A DNA stretch of 64,000 nt from Rhizobium sp. 11515TR (lineage in GTDB: Bacteria; Pseudomonadota; Alphaproteobacteria; Rhizobiales; Rhizobiaceae), in assembly GCF_002277895.1 (NCBI RefSeq), contig NZ_CP022999.1, forward strand, positions 744,001-808,000, written 5' to 3'. Position 1 is the stretch's first letter. Every line of letters starts with the position of its first letter. A program made the position numbers and the translations under genes. Below, piece by piece: positions 42,714 through 51,593 of the stretch. The notes beneath the pieces are model-generated. The model was given only the letters and a program-made list of their open reading frames with translations, was not told the origin of the DNA and did no database searches.

Positions 42714-44387
42714 ATGACCGATGCAAATGACACCATCCTCCTGAAACCAACCCGCCGCCAGGCATTGACTATGATGGCGCTCGGCGCCTCCGGGCTGATC
42801 ATGCCCAATATCCTCGGTCGCGGCGAAGCTTTCGCGGCACCGCCCGCCAAGCCGACCGGCCAGCTTGTCATCGGCTTCTCGCAGGAGCCCACCGTCTTCA
42901 ATCCGCATCTGATCCACATCGAAGTCGACGAGGGCATCCATTTCAGTGTCTTCGATCCGCTCTTTACCGTCACACCGGAGGGCAAGTTTTCCCCTTCGCT
43001 TGCAACCGAAGTCCCGACAGTCGAAAACGGCGGCATCTCGGCCGACGGCCTTCATTGGAAGGTCAAGCTGCGCGATGGCGTGAAGTGGCATGACGGCACA
43101 CCGTTTACCGCCGAAGACGTCAAGTTCACCCTCGAACTCATGGTCGATCCGAACTTCCGCAGCTGGCGCAAGACCGGCCACGAGCTGGTGCGCGACCTGA
43201 CCGTCGTCTCGCCGACGGAAATCACCTGGCGGATGGAAAAGCCGTTTGCGCCCTACCCGTCGATCCTCGCCATGACCTTCATCGTGCCAAAGCATATCCT
43301 TGGTGCGGAGAAGGACAAGAACACCGCCCCCTTCAACAATGCACCCATCGGCACTGGCCCGTTCAAATGGGTCGAGCGCGTGCCCGGCGATCACATCACG
43401 CTCGCGGCCAATACCGACTATTTCGGCACCGGCCCTTATCTCGAAACCCTGGTCTACAAATATGTTCCCGACCTGACGGTGCTGTATACGCAGTTCAAGA
43501 CCGGCGATATCGACGTCGTCGGCCTGCAATGGATCACCCCGGATCACTATGACGAGGCCAAGGGGCTGGATGGGAAGGCTGTTGCCGTGGTTCCGGCCGC
43601 CACGGTCGAATCCGTCGGCTTCAACATGGAGAAGCCGCAATTCAAGGATCCGGCGGTGCGCGAGGCGCTCTACTGCGCGATCGACAAGCAGACAATCATC
43701 GATGCGCTCTACTACGGCCTGCCGACACCGACCGAGAGCTACATCCCGCAGCAGTCCTTCTATTACAATCCAGACCTGCCGAAGCAGGAATTCAGCACCG
43801 ACAAGGCCAAGAAGATCCTTGACGACGCCGGCTGGAAGCCCGGTCCCGACGGCATTCGCGTGAAAGATGGCGTCAAGCTTTCCTTCACCAACTCCACCAC
43901 CGCCGGCAATCATATCCGTGAACAGGTGCAGCAGTTCATGCAGCAGACGTTCAAGGACATCGGCGTGGAGCTCACCATCTCCAACCTGCCGCCGGCGGTC
44001 ATGTGGGGCGACTATTGGACAATGTCGAAGTTCGATTCCGTCATCGTCGGCATCAACTTCCAGACCGGCTCCGATCCCGACACCTCGGATTATTTCCGCT
44101 CCACGGCGATCACCGCCAAGGGCGGAGCCGGCCAGAACTCCTGGCAATATGCCAATCCTGAGGTCGACAAGCTCCTGACGGAAGGCGGCCAGATCTTCGT
44201 GCCGGAGGAACGCAAGAAGGTCTACCAGAAGATCCAGGAGATCATGCGCCACGACCTGCCCTTCCTGCCGCTATTCCAGTATGCGACCGTGCGCGGCCAT
44301 AAGGTGGGGGTCGAAAACGTCACACCCAACATCAACGTGCGCATCGACAGCTGGAATGTGGGCACTTGGTATTGGGCCAAGGCATAG
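42714..44387 (+). CDS. Oligopeptide-type ABC transporter substrate-binding protein
   Basis: A 557-residue SBP_bac_5 protein with a twin-arginine-like export signal (PTRRQALTMMALGASG) ending near EAFAA. Mature features include VIGFSQEPTVFNPH, DGVKWHDGTPFTAEDV and NNAPIGTGPFKW. It should deliver a peptide, opine-like or similar solute to the two permeases that follow. A short purine-rich direct repeat (AGACGAAAG) lies just upstream at about 42655-42676. Confidence 0.88.
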   Translation: MTDANDTILLKPTRRQALTMMALGASGLIMPNILGRGEAFAAPPAKPTGQLVIGFSQEPTVFNPHLIHIEVDEGIHFSVFDPLFTVTPEGKFSPSLATEVPTVENGGISADGLHWKVKLRDGVKWHDGTPFTAEDVKFTLELMVDPNFRSWRKTGHELVRDLTVVSPTEITWRMEKPFAPYPSILAMTFIVPKHILGAEKDKNTAPFNNAPIGTGPFKWVERVPGDHITLAANTDYFGTGPYLETLVYKYVPDLTVLYTQFKTGDIDVVGLQWITPDHYDEAKGLDGKAVAVVPAATVESVGFNMEKPQFKDPAVREALYCAIDKQTIIDALYYGLPTPTESYIPQQSFYYNPDLPKQEFSTDKAKKILDDAGWKPGPDGIRVKDGVKLSFTNSTTAGNHIREQVQQFMQQTFKDIGVELTISNLPPAVMWGDYWTMSKFDSVIVGINFQTGSDPDTSDYFRSTAITAKGGAGQNSWQYANPEVDKLLTEGGQIFVPEERKKVYQKIQEIMRHDLPFLPLFQYATVRGHKVGVENVTPNINVRIDSWNVGTWYWAKA

Positions 44388-44468
44388 GCTGCTGCTTGTT
44401 CCAGCCCTTCAGCCGAAGCGTCGAAGGGTTGATCGCTTCACATTCCGCAACCATCGGAGACGAATGCC

Positions 44469-45419
44469 ATGTTGCGCTATCTCCTGAGCCGCCTGTGGCA
44501 GAGCCTGGTGCTGCTGCTCCTCGTATCGATGATCGGCTTTGCCGTCCTTACCCTCGCTCCCGGCGGTCCGCTGTCGCAATATACGCTGACGCCAGGCATG
44601 ACCAAGGAAGCGCTCGACAGGATCGCCGCACAGATGGGCCTCGACCGGCCGCTGCCGATCCAATATCTCGACTGGCTGAGACATCTGCTGATGGGCGACT
44701 GGGGCCGCTCCTACCGCGACAACCAGCCGGTACTGTCGATCATTTTCGGCCATCTCTTCGCCACGCTGCTGCTGATGGGCACATCGATGGTGATCTCGAT
44801 CGCGATCGGCACCTGGATCGGCATCAAGGGGGCAACCCGCCGCTATTCGATCTTTGATTACAGCGCCACCGTCGGCGCCATGGTGGCGCTGTCGATACCG
44901 ACCTTCTGGTTCGGTCTCGTCGCCATCTATATCTTCTCGCTGAAGCTGAAATGGCTGCCGGCCGGCAACATGTACACGGTCGGCAACGGCTCGCTCGGTG
45001 ACTATGCGATCCATCTGATCATGCCGAGCCTCGTGCTTGCGCTTGTCAACATCGCGGTCTGGAGCCGTTACATGCGCACCGCCACGCTCGAGGTCATCAA
45101 CCAGGATTTCGTACGCACCGCTAGGGCCAAGGGCCTCTCGCCCCGGCGCGTCCTGATGCGCCATGTCGTCGGCAACGCGCTACTGCCGATGATCACGCTT
45201 GCCGGCCTGCAATTGCCGACCATTCTCGGCGGCGCTCTGGTGGCGGAGACCGTCTTCACCTGGCCGGGAATGGGCCGGCTTTTCCTCGATAGCCTTGGCT
45301 ACAGCGACTATCCGGTCGTCATGGGCCTCCTGATGTTCTCCGCAATATTCGTGCTGATCGGCAATCTGCTTGCGGATCTGCTCGTCGCCTTCGTCGATCC
45401 GCGCGTCCGGCTTGGTTAG
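44469..45419 (+). CDS. Oligopeptide-type ABC transporter permease (DppB family)
   Basis: A 316-residue permease with six membrane helices and an EAA loop (RAKGLSPRRVLMRHVVGNAL). N-terminal MLRYLLSRLWQSLVLL and PTFWFGL are family-typical. It lies 81 bp after the binding-protein gene and 10 bp before the partner permease gene. Confidence 0.9.
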   Translation: MLRYLLSRLWQSLVLLLLVSMIGFAVLTLAPGGPLSQYTLTPGMTKEALDRIAAQMGLDRPLPIQYLDWLRHLLMGDWGRSYRDNQPVLSIIFGHLFATLLLMGTSMVISIAIGTWIGIKGATRRYSIFDYSATVGAMVALSIPTFWFGLVAIYIFSLKLKWLPAGNMYTVGNGSLGDYAIHLIMPSLVLALVNIAVWSRYMRTATLEVINQDFVRTARAKGLSPRRVLMRHVVGNALLPMITLAGLQLPTILGGALVAETVFTWPGMGRLFLDSLGYSDYPVVMGLLMFSAIFVLIGNLLADLLVAFVDPRVRLG

Positions 45420-45429
45420 GAGAAACGCC

Positions 45430-46329
45430 ATGTCTTCCTCCTCCCCCGCAACCCTTTCGCAATCATTATTCGCCCATTCGCGCTGGTGGCAAAATCGGAC
45501 CTTGCGCCGTTTCGTCCGCCATAGGCTCGCGCTCCTTGGCGTGGCAATGATCACGCTCATAGTCCTTGCCTGCCTGCTCGGGCCGTCGCTGCTTCCCTAT
45601 GACGAGCTCTATATCGACCTGCGGGCTCGTTTCGCACCGCCCTTCGCGGCTGGCTACCATATTTTCGGCACCGACCCGCTCGGGCGCGACGTTGCGGTAC
45701 GCCTGTTCATGGCTGGCCGGATTTCGCTCCTCGTCGGCTTCTTCGCGATGGTGCTCAGCACCCTGATCGGCACGGTGATCGGTGTGGTCGCCGGCTATTA
45801 CGGTGGGCGCATCGGGATATTGCTGATGCGCTTCGTCGATGCCTTTCTATCCTTTCCCAGCATCTTCCTGCTGCTGGCGCTGGCCGCCTTCATCAAGCCG
45901 AGCCCGTTCATGATCACCGTCATCATCGCGGTGACAAGCTGGATGGAGACCGCGCGCATCGTCGAGGCGGAAGTACGATCGCTGCGCGAACGTGATTTCG
46001 TGCTCGCCGCGCGCATGCTCGGCCTCTCCAACAGATGGATCATGTTTCGCGAACTGCTGCCGAACGCCATCGGCCCGATCATCGTCGCCGCTACGCTGAC
46101 AGTCGCCCGCGCCATCCTGCTCGAAGCCTATGTCAGCTTCCTCGGCTACGGTATCCAGCCGCCGCTCCCGAGCTGGGGCAATATGCTGAACGGCGCCCAG
46201 CAATATCTCGCCAGCGCGCCATGGCTGGCCATCGTTCCGGGTGTCGCCATCACGCTCGCCGTTACCAGCTTCAACTTCATTGGCGACGGCCTGCGCGATG
46301 CACTCGATGCCCGCAGCGATCTGCATTGA
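45430..46329 (+). CDS. Oligopeptide-type ABC transporter permease (DppC family)
   Basis: A 299-residue DppC-type permease with the FGTDPLGRDVAVRLF element, five to six membrane helices and EAA loop MLGLSNRWIMFRELLPNA. The frame opens 60 bp earlier inside the previous gene; ATG 45430 with an AGGAG site is preferred. With the preceding subunit and the ATPase at 38150 it would make a full importer. Confidence 0.9.
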   Translation: MSSSSPATLSQSLFAHSRWWQNRTLRRFVRHRLALLGVAMITLIVLACLLGPSLLPYDELYIDLRARFAPPFAAGYHIFGTDPLGRDVAVRLFMAGRISLLVGFFAMVLSTLIGTVIGVVAGYYGGRIGILLMRFVDAFLSFPSIFLLLALAAFIKPSPFMITVIIAVTSWMETARIVEAEVRSLRERDFVLAARMLGLSNRWIMFRELLPNAIGPIIVAATLTVARAILLEAYVSFLGYGIQPPLPSWGNMLNGAQQYLASAPWLAIVPGVAITLAVTSFNFIGDGLRDALDARSDLH

Positions 46330-46338
46330 GGATGCGGG

Positions 46339-47661
46339 ATGACGAAATTTTCGCCGTTCAAAACAACCCTGTGGTACGCCACGGCGGCCCCTGCACCCGA
46401 TACAACGGAGCTGGAAGGCACGATCAAGGCAGATGTCTGCATCGTCGGTGGCGGCTATACGGGGCTAACCACCGCTCTTGAGCTTGCGAAGAGCGGCACA
46501 AGTGTCGTGCTTCTCGAAAAGGAGGAAATCGGCTTCGGCGGCTCGGGCCGCAACGCCGGGCACTGCACGCCGACTTTCACCCATTACAGCCTGCCGGAAC
46601 TGCGCTCCATGCTGGGCGAGCCCTGGGCCGAGCGATTGATCGCCCGGCAGACGCGCGCCAACGACCGCGTCTCCAGCATGATCCGTCAGTACCAGATCCA
46701 ATGCGAATGGCAGCAGAACGGCTATGTCATGGGCGCGCTTTACCCCCGCCTGATGAAGACAATCGAGGAGAAGGTTCGCACCTACAATGCCGTCGGCGCG
46801 AAAACGCGAGCCATCGGCAGGGACGAGGTTGCAGCGATCACCGGCAGCCCGCGCTTCCACGGCGGCTGGCTGCATGAAGAGGCCGGCCATCTTAATCCCC
46901 TCGGCTATTCCCGCGGTCTCGCACGCGCTGTCATCCAGGAAGGCGGCGTTATTCACACCGATTCGCCGGTGACGGGATGCGAGCGCGTGGCGGGCGGCTG
47001 GGCGCTCAGCACGCCGAAGGGGAAGGTCTTTGCCGACAAGGTGATCTTCGCGACGGGCGCCTATACTGTCGGCGGCTGGCCGAAACTCGATCGGACCTTC
47101 AAGATCCAGAGGGTCTTCGTCGCTGCTACCCAGCCGCTTTCCGACGACGAGCGGCTGTCGGTGCTCCCGCGCAACACCACCATCCACGATGGGCGTGGCG
47201 ATATCTATGTCTACAAATACAATGCCGAGGGCCGGATCGTCGCCTCCATGTTCCCGATGGGACGGCGCGGCCGCGACATGGACTATACGCGGCAGGTCAT
47301 GAGCGACCGGTTGAAATGGCTGCATCCGCAGATCAAACAGGAGATCCGCTGGGAATATTTCTGGTTTGGCGAGCTGGACATGCAATACCGCACCATCCCC
47401 CGCCTCTACGATCTGGCGCCAGGCGTCGTGGCGCTGACCGGCCTGTCCGGCCGCGGCGTACCAACGGGCAGCATGCTCGGCGGAATCCTTTCGGAATGGG
47501 CCAGAGGCGTACCGGAAAAAGACCTGTCGCTGAAGCTGGAGCCGCTTTCGGCGGCTCCCTTCTATATGAATTACGGTCCGAAGCTGACGCTGCGCTATTA
47601 TCGTATTTCGGATTGGATCAAGACCAAACTGGCAGGCGTTCCCTTGCCGCCGCATGCCTGA
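46339..47661 (+). CDS. FAD-dependent oxidoreductase (PuuB/DAO family)
   Basis: A 440-residue DAO-family enzyme with a ~35-residue lead, FAD motif CIVGGGYTGLTTALELAK, GFGGSGRNAGHC as in gamma-glutamylputrescine oxidase (PuuB) relatives, and the C-terminal LTGLSGRGVPTGSMLG motif. It lies nine bases after the permease gene and is the last gene of the operon. The likely substrate is an N-alkyl amino acid or amine brought in by the importer. Confidence 0.83.
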   Translation: MTKFSPFKTTLWYATAAPAPDTTELEGTIKADVCIVGGGYTGLTTALELAKSGTSVVLLEKEEIGFGGSGRNAGHCTPTFTHYSLPELRSMLGEPWAERLIARQTRANDRVSSMIRQYQIQCEWQQNGYVMGALYPRLMKTIEEKVRTYNAVGAKTRAIGRDEVAAITGSPRFHGGWLHEEAGHLNPLGYSRGLARAVIQEGGVIHTDSPVTGCERVAGGWALSTPKGKVFADKVIFATGAYTVGGWPKLDRTFKIQRVFVAATQPLSDDERLSVLPRNTTIHDGRGDIYVYKYNAEGRIVASMFPMGRRGRDMDYTRQVMSDRLKWLHPQIKQEIRWEYFWFGELDMQYRTIPRLYDLAPGVVALTGLSGRGVPTGSMLGGILSEWARGVPEKDLSLKLEPLSAAPFYMNYGPKLTLRYYRISDWIKTKLAGVPLPPHA

Positions 47662-47785
47662 TCGCCGCCAACATCCTCGACATCAGAAGGCCGAAATACC
47701 GGCAGGCGCGACAGGTTTGACCGTGAAGATCGCTTGCGTGCGCTCACGGACACTCTTGAACCTGTCGGTTGCCTTTCCGATCAAA

Positions 47786-48913
47786 CTATCTGGCAAAGCG
47801 TTCCGGCCGGAAAGAGGTCAGAAGCGGATGACGCTTGCCAGTGGCGATCTCGTCGGCAAGCAGTTCGCCTGCGATCAGACCGAGAGTGGCACCGCTATGG
47901 CTGAAGGCAACGAAATAGCCCGGGATCGCCTGCAATTCGCCGAAAACCGGCTCGCCATCACCCGGAATGGGCTTAGGGCCAACGCCGTAGTCGCCGATTT
48001 CGAGCTTCGGGTTCCCTTCTAAGACCTTTGAAGCTTCCCGCAGCAGCCCTTCGAGTGTCGAAGGTTTGATTTCATAGCTGCCATCGTTCTTTACGATAAC
48101 CTCTTCTTCGGACCAGGCCGAATCGAGCGCAAAAGCGCCGTCAGGAGTGGGCCGGATGGCAACTTTCGGCGTATTCAGCACAGCCTTCAGGGGATGCTTG
48201 ACCGGCTTCGTCCGGACGAGAAGAGCGATCGGCGTATCGTCGCCAATATGCTGACCGGCTTCCGCAACGATCGCCGGCACCTCGCCGCCGACCGCCAACA
48301 ATACGGCATCGGCGGTCCAATGGGCGCCATTCGCAGTCGTGACGCCGCGGGCGCAGCCATCCTCCACCTTGATAGCCGCCCGGCCGGCATCGGTGACGAT
48401 TTCGCCGCCCAATGCCCGAAACTCTTCGGCAAGAACGCCAATCAGGGACGGCAGATCGACCCAGCCCTCGCCCGGATTGAAGATTGCCCCCTGCTGCGTG
48501 ACGGCGCTTGCATCGACTCCCGGCGTCACTTTCGCAATCTCACCCGACGTCAGCAATTGTGCATGATAGCCAAGGTCACGCTCGTAATCGAAGACGGCGG
48601 CAATGTCGTTATCGGCTTCGTCGGCATCCCAGGTCAGGCCGCCGTCGAAGCGTAGCCATGCCGCGTCCGGATATCTTGCGGAAAGCGTGCGATAGCGGTC
48701 GATGCCGGCGAGACGCAGCCGATGATAGGCATCGGAGCGGCGCCTTGCGGAATTGAGCCAGGCGAGCGAGCGGCCCGATGCGCCATTCGCCAGTGGGCCG
48801 TCGTTGATCAGCGTTGTCTGAACGCCAAGCCGCGCGAGATGAACGGCCGTGGAAACACCGAAGATACCGCCGCCGACAACAACGGCTTTTGAAGAACGAG
48901 TGGGAGCATGCAT
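47786..48913 (-). CDS. FAD-dependent oxidoreductase (DAO family)
   Basis: A 375-residue flavoenzyme. FAD motif VVVGGGIFGVSTAVHLAR is at about residue 11, NGASGRSLAWLNSA follows, and the C-terminal GYFVAFSHSGATLGLIAG region completes the FAD site, as in glycine/D-amino-acid oxidases. It is the third gene of the reverse operon after an amino-acid binding protein and a fused permease-ATPase. It is predicted to oxidise the imported amino acid or opine-like molecule. Confidence 0.83.
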   Translation of the reverse strand: MHAPTRSSKAVVVGGGIFGVSTAVHLARLGVQTTLINDGPLANGASGRSLAWLNSARRRSDAYHRLRLAGIDRYRTLSARYPDAAWLRFDGGLTWDADEADNDIAAVFDYERDLGYHAQLLTSGEIAKVTPGVDASAVTQQGAIFNPGEGWVDLPSLIGVLAEEFRALGGEIVTDAGRAAIKVEDGCARGVTTANGAHWTADAVLLAVGGEVPAIVAEAGQHIGDDTPIALLVRTKPVKHPLKAVLNTPKVAIRPTPDGAFALDSAWSEEEVIVKNDGSYEIKPSTLEGLLREASKVLEGNPKLEIGDYGVGPKPIPGDGEPVFGELQAIPGYFVAFSHSGATLGLIAGELLADEIATGKRHPLLTSFRPERFAR

Positions 48914-48981
48914 GTTGGAAAACCTTGTCAGTAGGGAATATTATGATCGGAGGGCCGCCAGATTTCTCGCCGGCCCGTTTG

Positions 48982-50511
48982 TCAGAGGACCTCGGCGAGG
49001 AAGCGTTTCAGCCGTTCGCTTTGCGGATTGTCGAAGATCTGTTGCGGCGGACCGGCTTCAACGATGCGGCCTTCATCCATGAAGACGACCTGATCGGCGA
49101 CCTTGCGGGCAAATCCCATTTCGTGAGTAACGACCGCCATGGTCATGCCCTGGCGCCCGAGATTGGCCATCAGGTCGAGCACGCCCTTGACCAGCTCCGG
49201 ATCGAGCGCGCTCGTGACCTCGTCGAAGAGGACGACTTCCGGATCCATGGCAAGGGCGCGGGCAATGGCGACACGCTGCTGCTGGCCGCCGGAAAGACCG
49301 GCTGGGCGGTGGTCCTTGCGCCCGGCAAGTCCCACTTCCGCAAGACGGGTCTCGGCAATCCGCCGCGCCTCAGCTTTCGGCATCCTCTTGATCTTCCTCA
49401 GCGACAGCATGACGTTTTCAAGCGCAGTATGATCCGGAAAGAGATTGAAGTGCTGGAATACCATGCCGACGCGGCGGCGGAGGCTTTCCGGCTTCATCGC
49501 CAGAATGCTTTCACCATCGAGCGCGATGTCGCCGCACTTCGGCTCAACGAGCCTGTTCAAGCACCGGAGCAGCGTCGACTTGCCCGAGCCCGATGGCCCG
49601 ATGATGCAGGTCACCGTGCCTCTGGCTATGTCGAGATCGATGCCTTTCAGCACTTCGAGATCGCCATAGGACATGCTGAGATCGCGAATTTGAACGGCCC
49701 CACCCTTGAAACGCGAAGCAGCGGCGCCGGAAGGCATCCCGGTACCCGAAGCGGCCTCCAGCTCGCCGACCTCGACAAGGCCGCTCGTGCCACCGGAGCC
49801 GCGCCCCTGCCGTCCAAGGCGCAGACGTGCGTCGATATAGTTGACGAGATGCGTCAACGGCACGGTGATGATCAGGTAGAAGATGCCGGCCAGCAGCAGA
49901 GGTGAGAGATTGCCCGTCACCACAGCCTGATCCTGGCCGACGCGAAAGATTTCGCGCTCTGAGGCCAGCAGCCCCAGGAAGTAGACAAGGCTTGAATCCT
50001 TGACGTTGCCGATGAACTGGTTGACGAGGGCGGGCAGGACGCGCCGGACCCCTTGCGGAATGACGATCAGCCGCATGCCCTGCCCGTAGCTCATGCTCAG
50101 CGCGCGGCAGGCTTCCATTTGACCACGCTCGACGCTTTGAATGCCCGATCGAAAGATCTCACCGATATAGGCGCCTGCAATCAGGCTCAGCGCGATGATG
50201 CCAAGCGGAAAAGGCGACGGCCCGAAGATCTCGCGGCCGATGCGGGCAAAGCCCTGGCCGATGATGAGGATCGTCACGATCGCCGGCAGGCCGCGAAAAA
50301 TATCGGTGTAGATGCGTGCCGGCAGCCGCAGCCAACGGGACTGCGAAATGCCCATAACGGCCAGCACCATGCCGATGATGACGCCGAGCACGGTGGAGGC
50401 TGCCGCCAGGATGAGTGTGTTCTTCAGTCCGACCGTGATCATGCTCGGCAGGACTTCTGCCATCGCATCCCAATCAAGGAAGCTGCGACGGAGATTTTCA
50501 AGCCAATCCAT
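48982..50511 (-). CDS. Polar amino-acid ABC transporter permease-ATPase fusion
   Basis: A 509-residue fusion. Residues ~1-232 are a HisM/GlnP-type permease with membrane helices and the EAA loop YGQGMRLIVIPQGVRRVLP. Residues 235-270 are a Gly/Ser/Ala-rich linker, and 271-509 are a GlnQ/HisP-type ATPase with Walker A GPSGSGKST (305-313), LSGGQQQR and LFDEVTSALD. These parts are normally separate genes, though such fusions occur. A homodimer would carry both pores and both NBDs. It lies between the binding-protein and FAD-oxidoreductase genes. Confidence 0.9.
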   Translation of the reverse strand: MDWLENLRRSFLDWDAMAEVLPSMITVGLKNTLILAAASTVLGVIIGMVLAVMGISQSRWLRLPARIYTDIFRGLPAIVTILIIGQGFARIGREIFGPSPFPLGIIALSLIAGAYIGEIFRSGIQSVERGQMEACRALSMSYGQGMRLIVIPQGVRRVLPALVNQFIGNVKDSSLVYFLGLLASEREIFRVGQDQAVVTGNLSPLLLAGIFYLIITVPLTHLVNYIDARLRLGRQGRGSGGTSGLVEVGELEAASGTGMPSGAAASRFKGGAVQIRDLSMSYGDLEVLKGIDLDIARGTVTCIIGPSGSGKSTLLRCLNRLVEPKCGDIALDGESILAMKPESLRRRVGMVFQHFNLFPDHTALENVMLSLRKIKRMPKAEARRIAETRLAEVGLAGRKDHRPAGLSGGQQQRVAIARALAMDPEVVLFDEVTSALDPELVKGVLDLMANLGRQGMTMAVVTHEMGFARKVADQVVFMDEGRIVEAGPPQQIFDNPQSERLKRFLAEVL

Positions 50512-50545
50512 TCAATTCCCCATGAAATTCGTGAAGCAGGTGAAT

Positions 50546-50573
50546 GCCGCCGCCCGGCAAGCCGGGCAGCGGC
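50546..50573 (-). repeat. Intercistronic GC hairpin between SBP and permease-ATPase genes
   Basis: GCCCGGC and GCCGGGC, extended below one mismatch by GCCGC/GCGGC, make a strong stem just after the binding-protein stop. There is no T-run on the transcribed strand. It is probably an mRNA-stabilising element that favours SBP expression. Confidence 0.5.
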
Positions 50574-50579
50574 GCGGCC

Positions 50580-51407
50580 TTACTTCTTGGGAAGATATTG
50601 ATCGGGCATCGGCGAGCCGGGGAACCACTTCTCATAGAGCGTCTTCCATGTGCCGTCCTGCATCGCTTCGTGCAGCGCCTTATTGAGCGCCAGCCGGAAG
50701 GCGTCGTTGCCCTTGTGGACGACGAAGCCCGCCGGTGCGTCGAAGGATGGGATATTCACGGCAATCTTCAGTGCCGGATAGCGCTCACCATATTGTTTGG
50801 CTGCTTCATAATCGAGGAAATGCGCGTCGATGGTGCCGTTGTTCAGCGCCGCCACGGCAGAATTGTTGTCCGGAAATTTGACGAGATCGGTGCCGGTGAA
50901 ATTCTTCGTGGCATAGACCTCCTGCAGCGTGCCCTGCACGACGCCGAGGCGCTTGCCCTTGAGGCCGGCTGCATCCTTGATCGAGGCATCCGATGTCAGA
51001 ACCGAGAGATAGCCGGCGAGATAGCCATCGGAGAAGTCGACCGTCTTCTTGCGTGCCTCGGTCGTTCCGATCGCCGCCACGGCGACGTCGAAACGCTGGT
51101 TGGCAACGGAGGGCAGCAAGGCCGAGAACTCCTGGCCGGTAAACGTCACCTTGTCCTTGGGAAAGCCCATGCGGGAAACGACGTTCAGAAAGAGCTCGAT
51201 ATCGAAGCCGGTGAATTGCCCGTCGGCCGTCGTGAAGGTGTAGGGCTTGGAATCTCCCATCGTGCCGACGCTGATGACGTTCGGATCGATCAGATTATAA
51301 GGATTGTCGGCAGCGGCGGCCGGGCCGACGCTTGCTGCGACGATATAGGCGAGCACGCCAGCGCGCAGAGGCGCGGCGATGGCCGAGAAAATGCTGGATA
51401 ATTTCAT
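50580..51407 (-). CDS. Polar amino-acid ABC transporter substrate-binding protein
   Basis: A 275-residue SBP_bac_3 protein. A signal peptide ends near AAAA, and the mature part has TADGQFTGFDIELFLN and VAAIGTTEARKKTVDFSDGY, the hallmark amino-acid-binding segments. It starts 187 bp from the divergent LacI gene and heads the operon of SBP, fused transporter and FAD oxidoreductase. The ligand is unknown. Confidence 0.9.
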   Translation of the reverse strand: MKLSSIFSAIAAPLRAGVLAYIVAASVGPAAAADNPYNLIDPNVISVGTMGDSKPYTFTTADGQFTGFDIELFLNVVSRMGFPKDKVTFTGQEFSALLPSVANQRFDVAVAAIGTTEARKKTVDFSDGYLAGYLSVLTSDASIKDAAGLKGKRLGVVQGTLQEVYATKNFTGTDLVKFPDNNSAVAALNNGTIDAHFLDYEAAKQYGERYPALKIAVNIPSFDAPAGFVVHKGNDAFRLALNKALHEAMQDGTWKTLYEKWFPGSPMPDQYLPKK

Positions 51408-51501
51408 GTTCGTTCTCCGCTCTGAAGGATGCTCTTATCGGCATTCATGCATGTGCGTCCGCATCTCCACTCCTTGCGGCAGCAAGAGACTTTCTGGACA
51501 A

Positions 51502-51513
51502 GAGACCGGTATC
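51502..51513. promoter_or_regulatory. LacI-family operator copy 1 (imperfect)
   Basis: GAGACCGGTATC matches the perfect site at 51523-51534 in 11 of 12 positions. The two centres are 21 bp apart, i.e. on the same face of the helix, in the gap between the divergent binding-protein and LacI genes. Confidence 0.6.
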
Positions 51514-51522
51514 ATGCAAAAA

Positions 51523-51534
51523 GAGACCGGTCTC
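51523..51534. promoter_or_regulatory. LacI-family operator copy 2 (perfect)
   Basis: GAGACCGGTCTC is a perfect 12-bp palindrome with a central CG, the usual shape of LacI/GalR-family operators. It lies 60 bp upstream of the LacI gene and ~115 bp upstream of the divergent transporter operon, so it can regulate both. Confidence 0.7.
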
Positions 51535-51593
51535 AATGCTATTTGTTAACTTCAGATTGACCGCCCGTCAACAACTCTTGTAATCGTCATCCC

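Noticed and set aside
42690..44252. A 520-codon open frame on the minus strand
   Set aside because: It is the antisense shadow of a clear oligopeptide-binding protein gene with signal sequence and conserved motifs.
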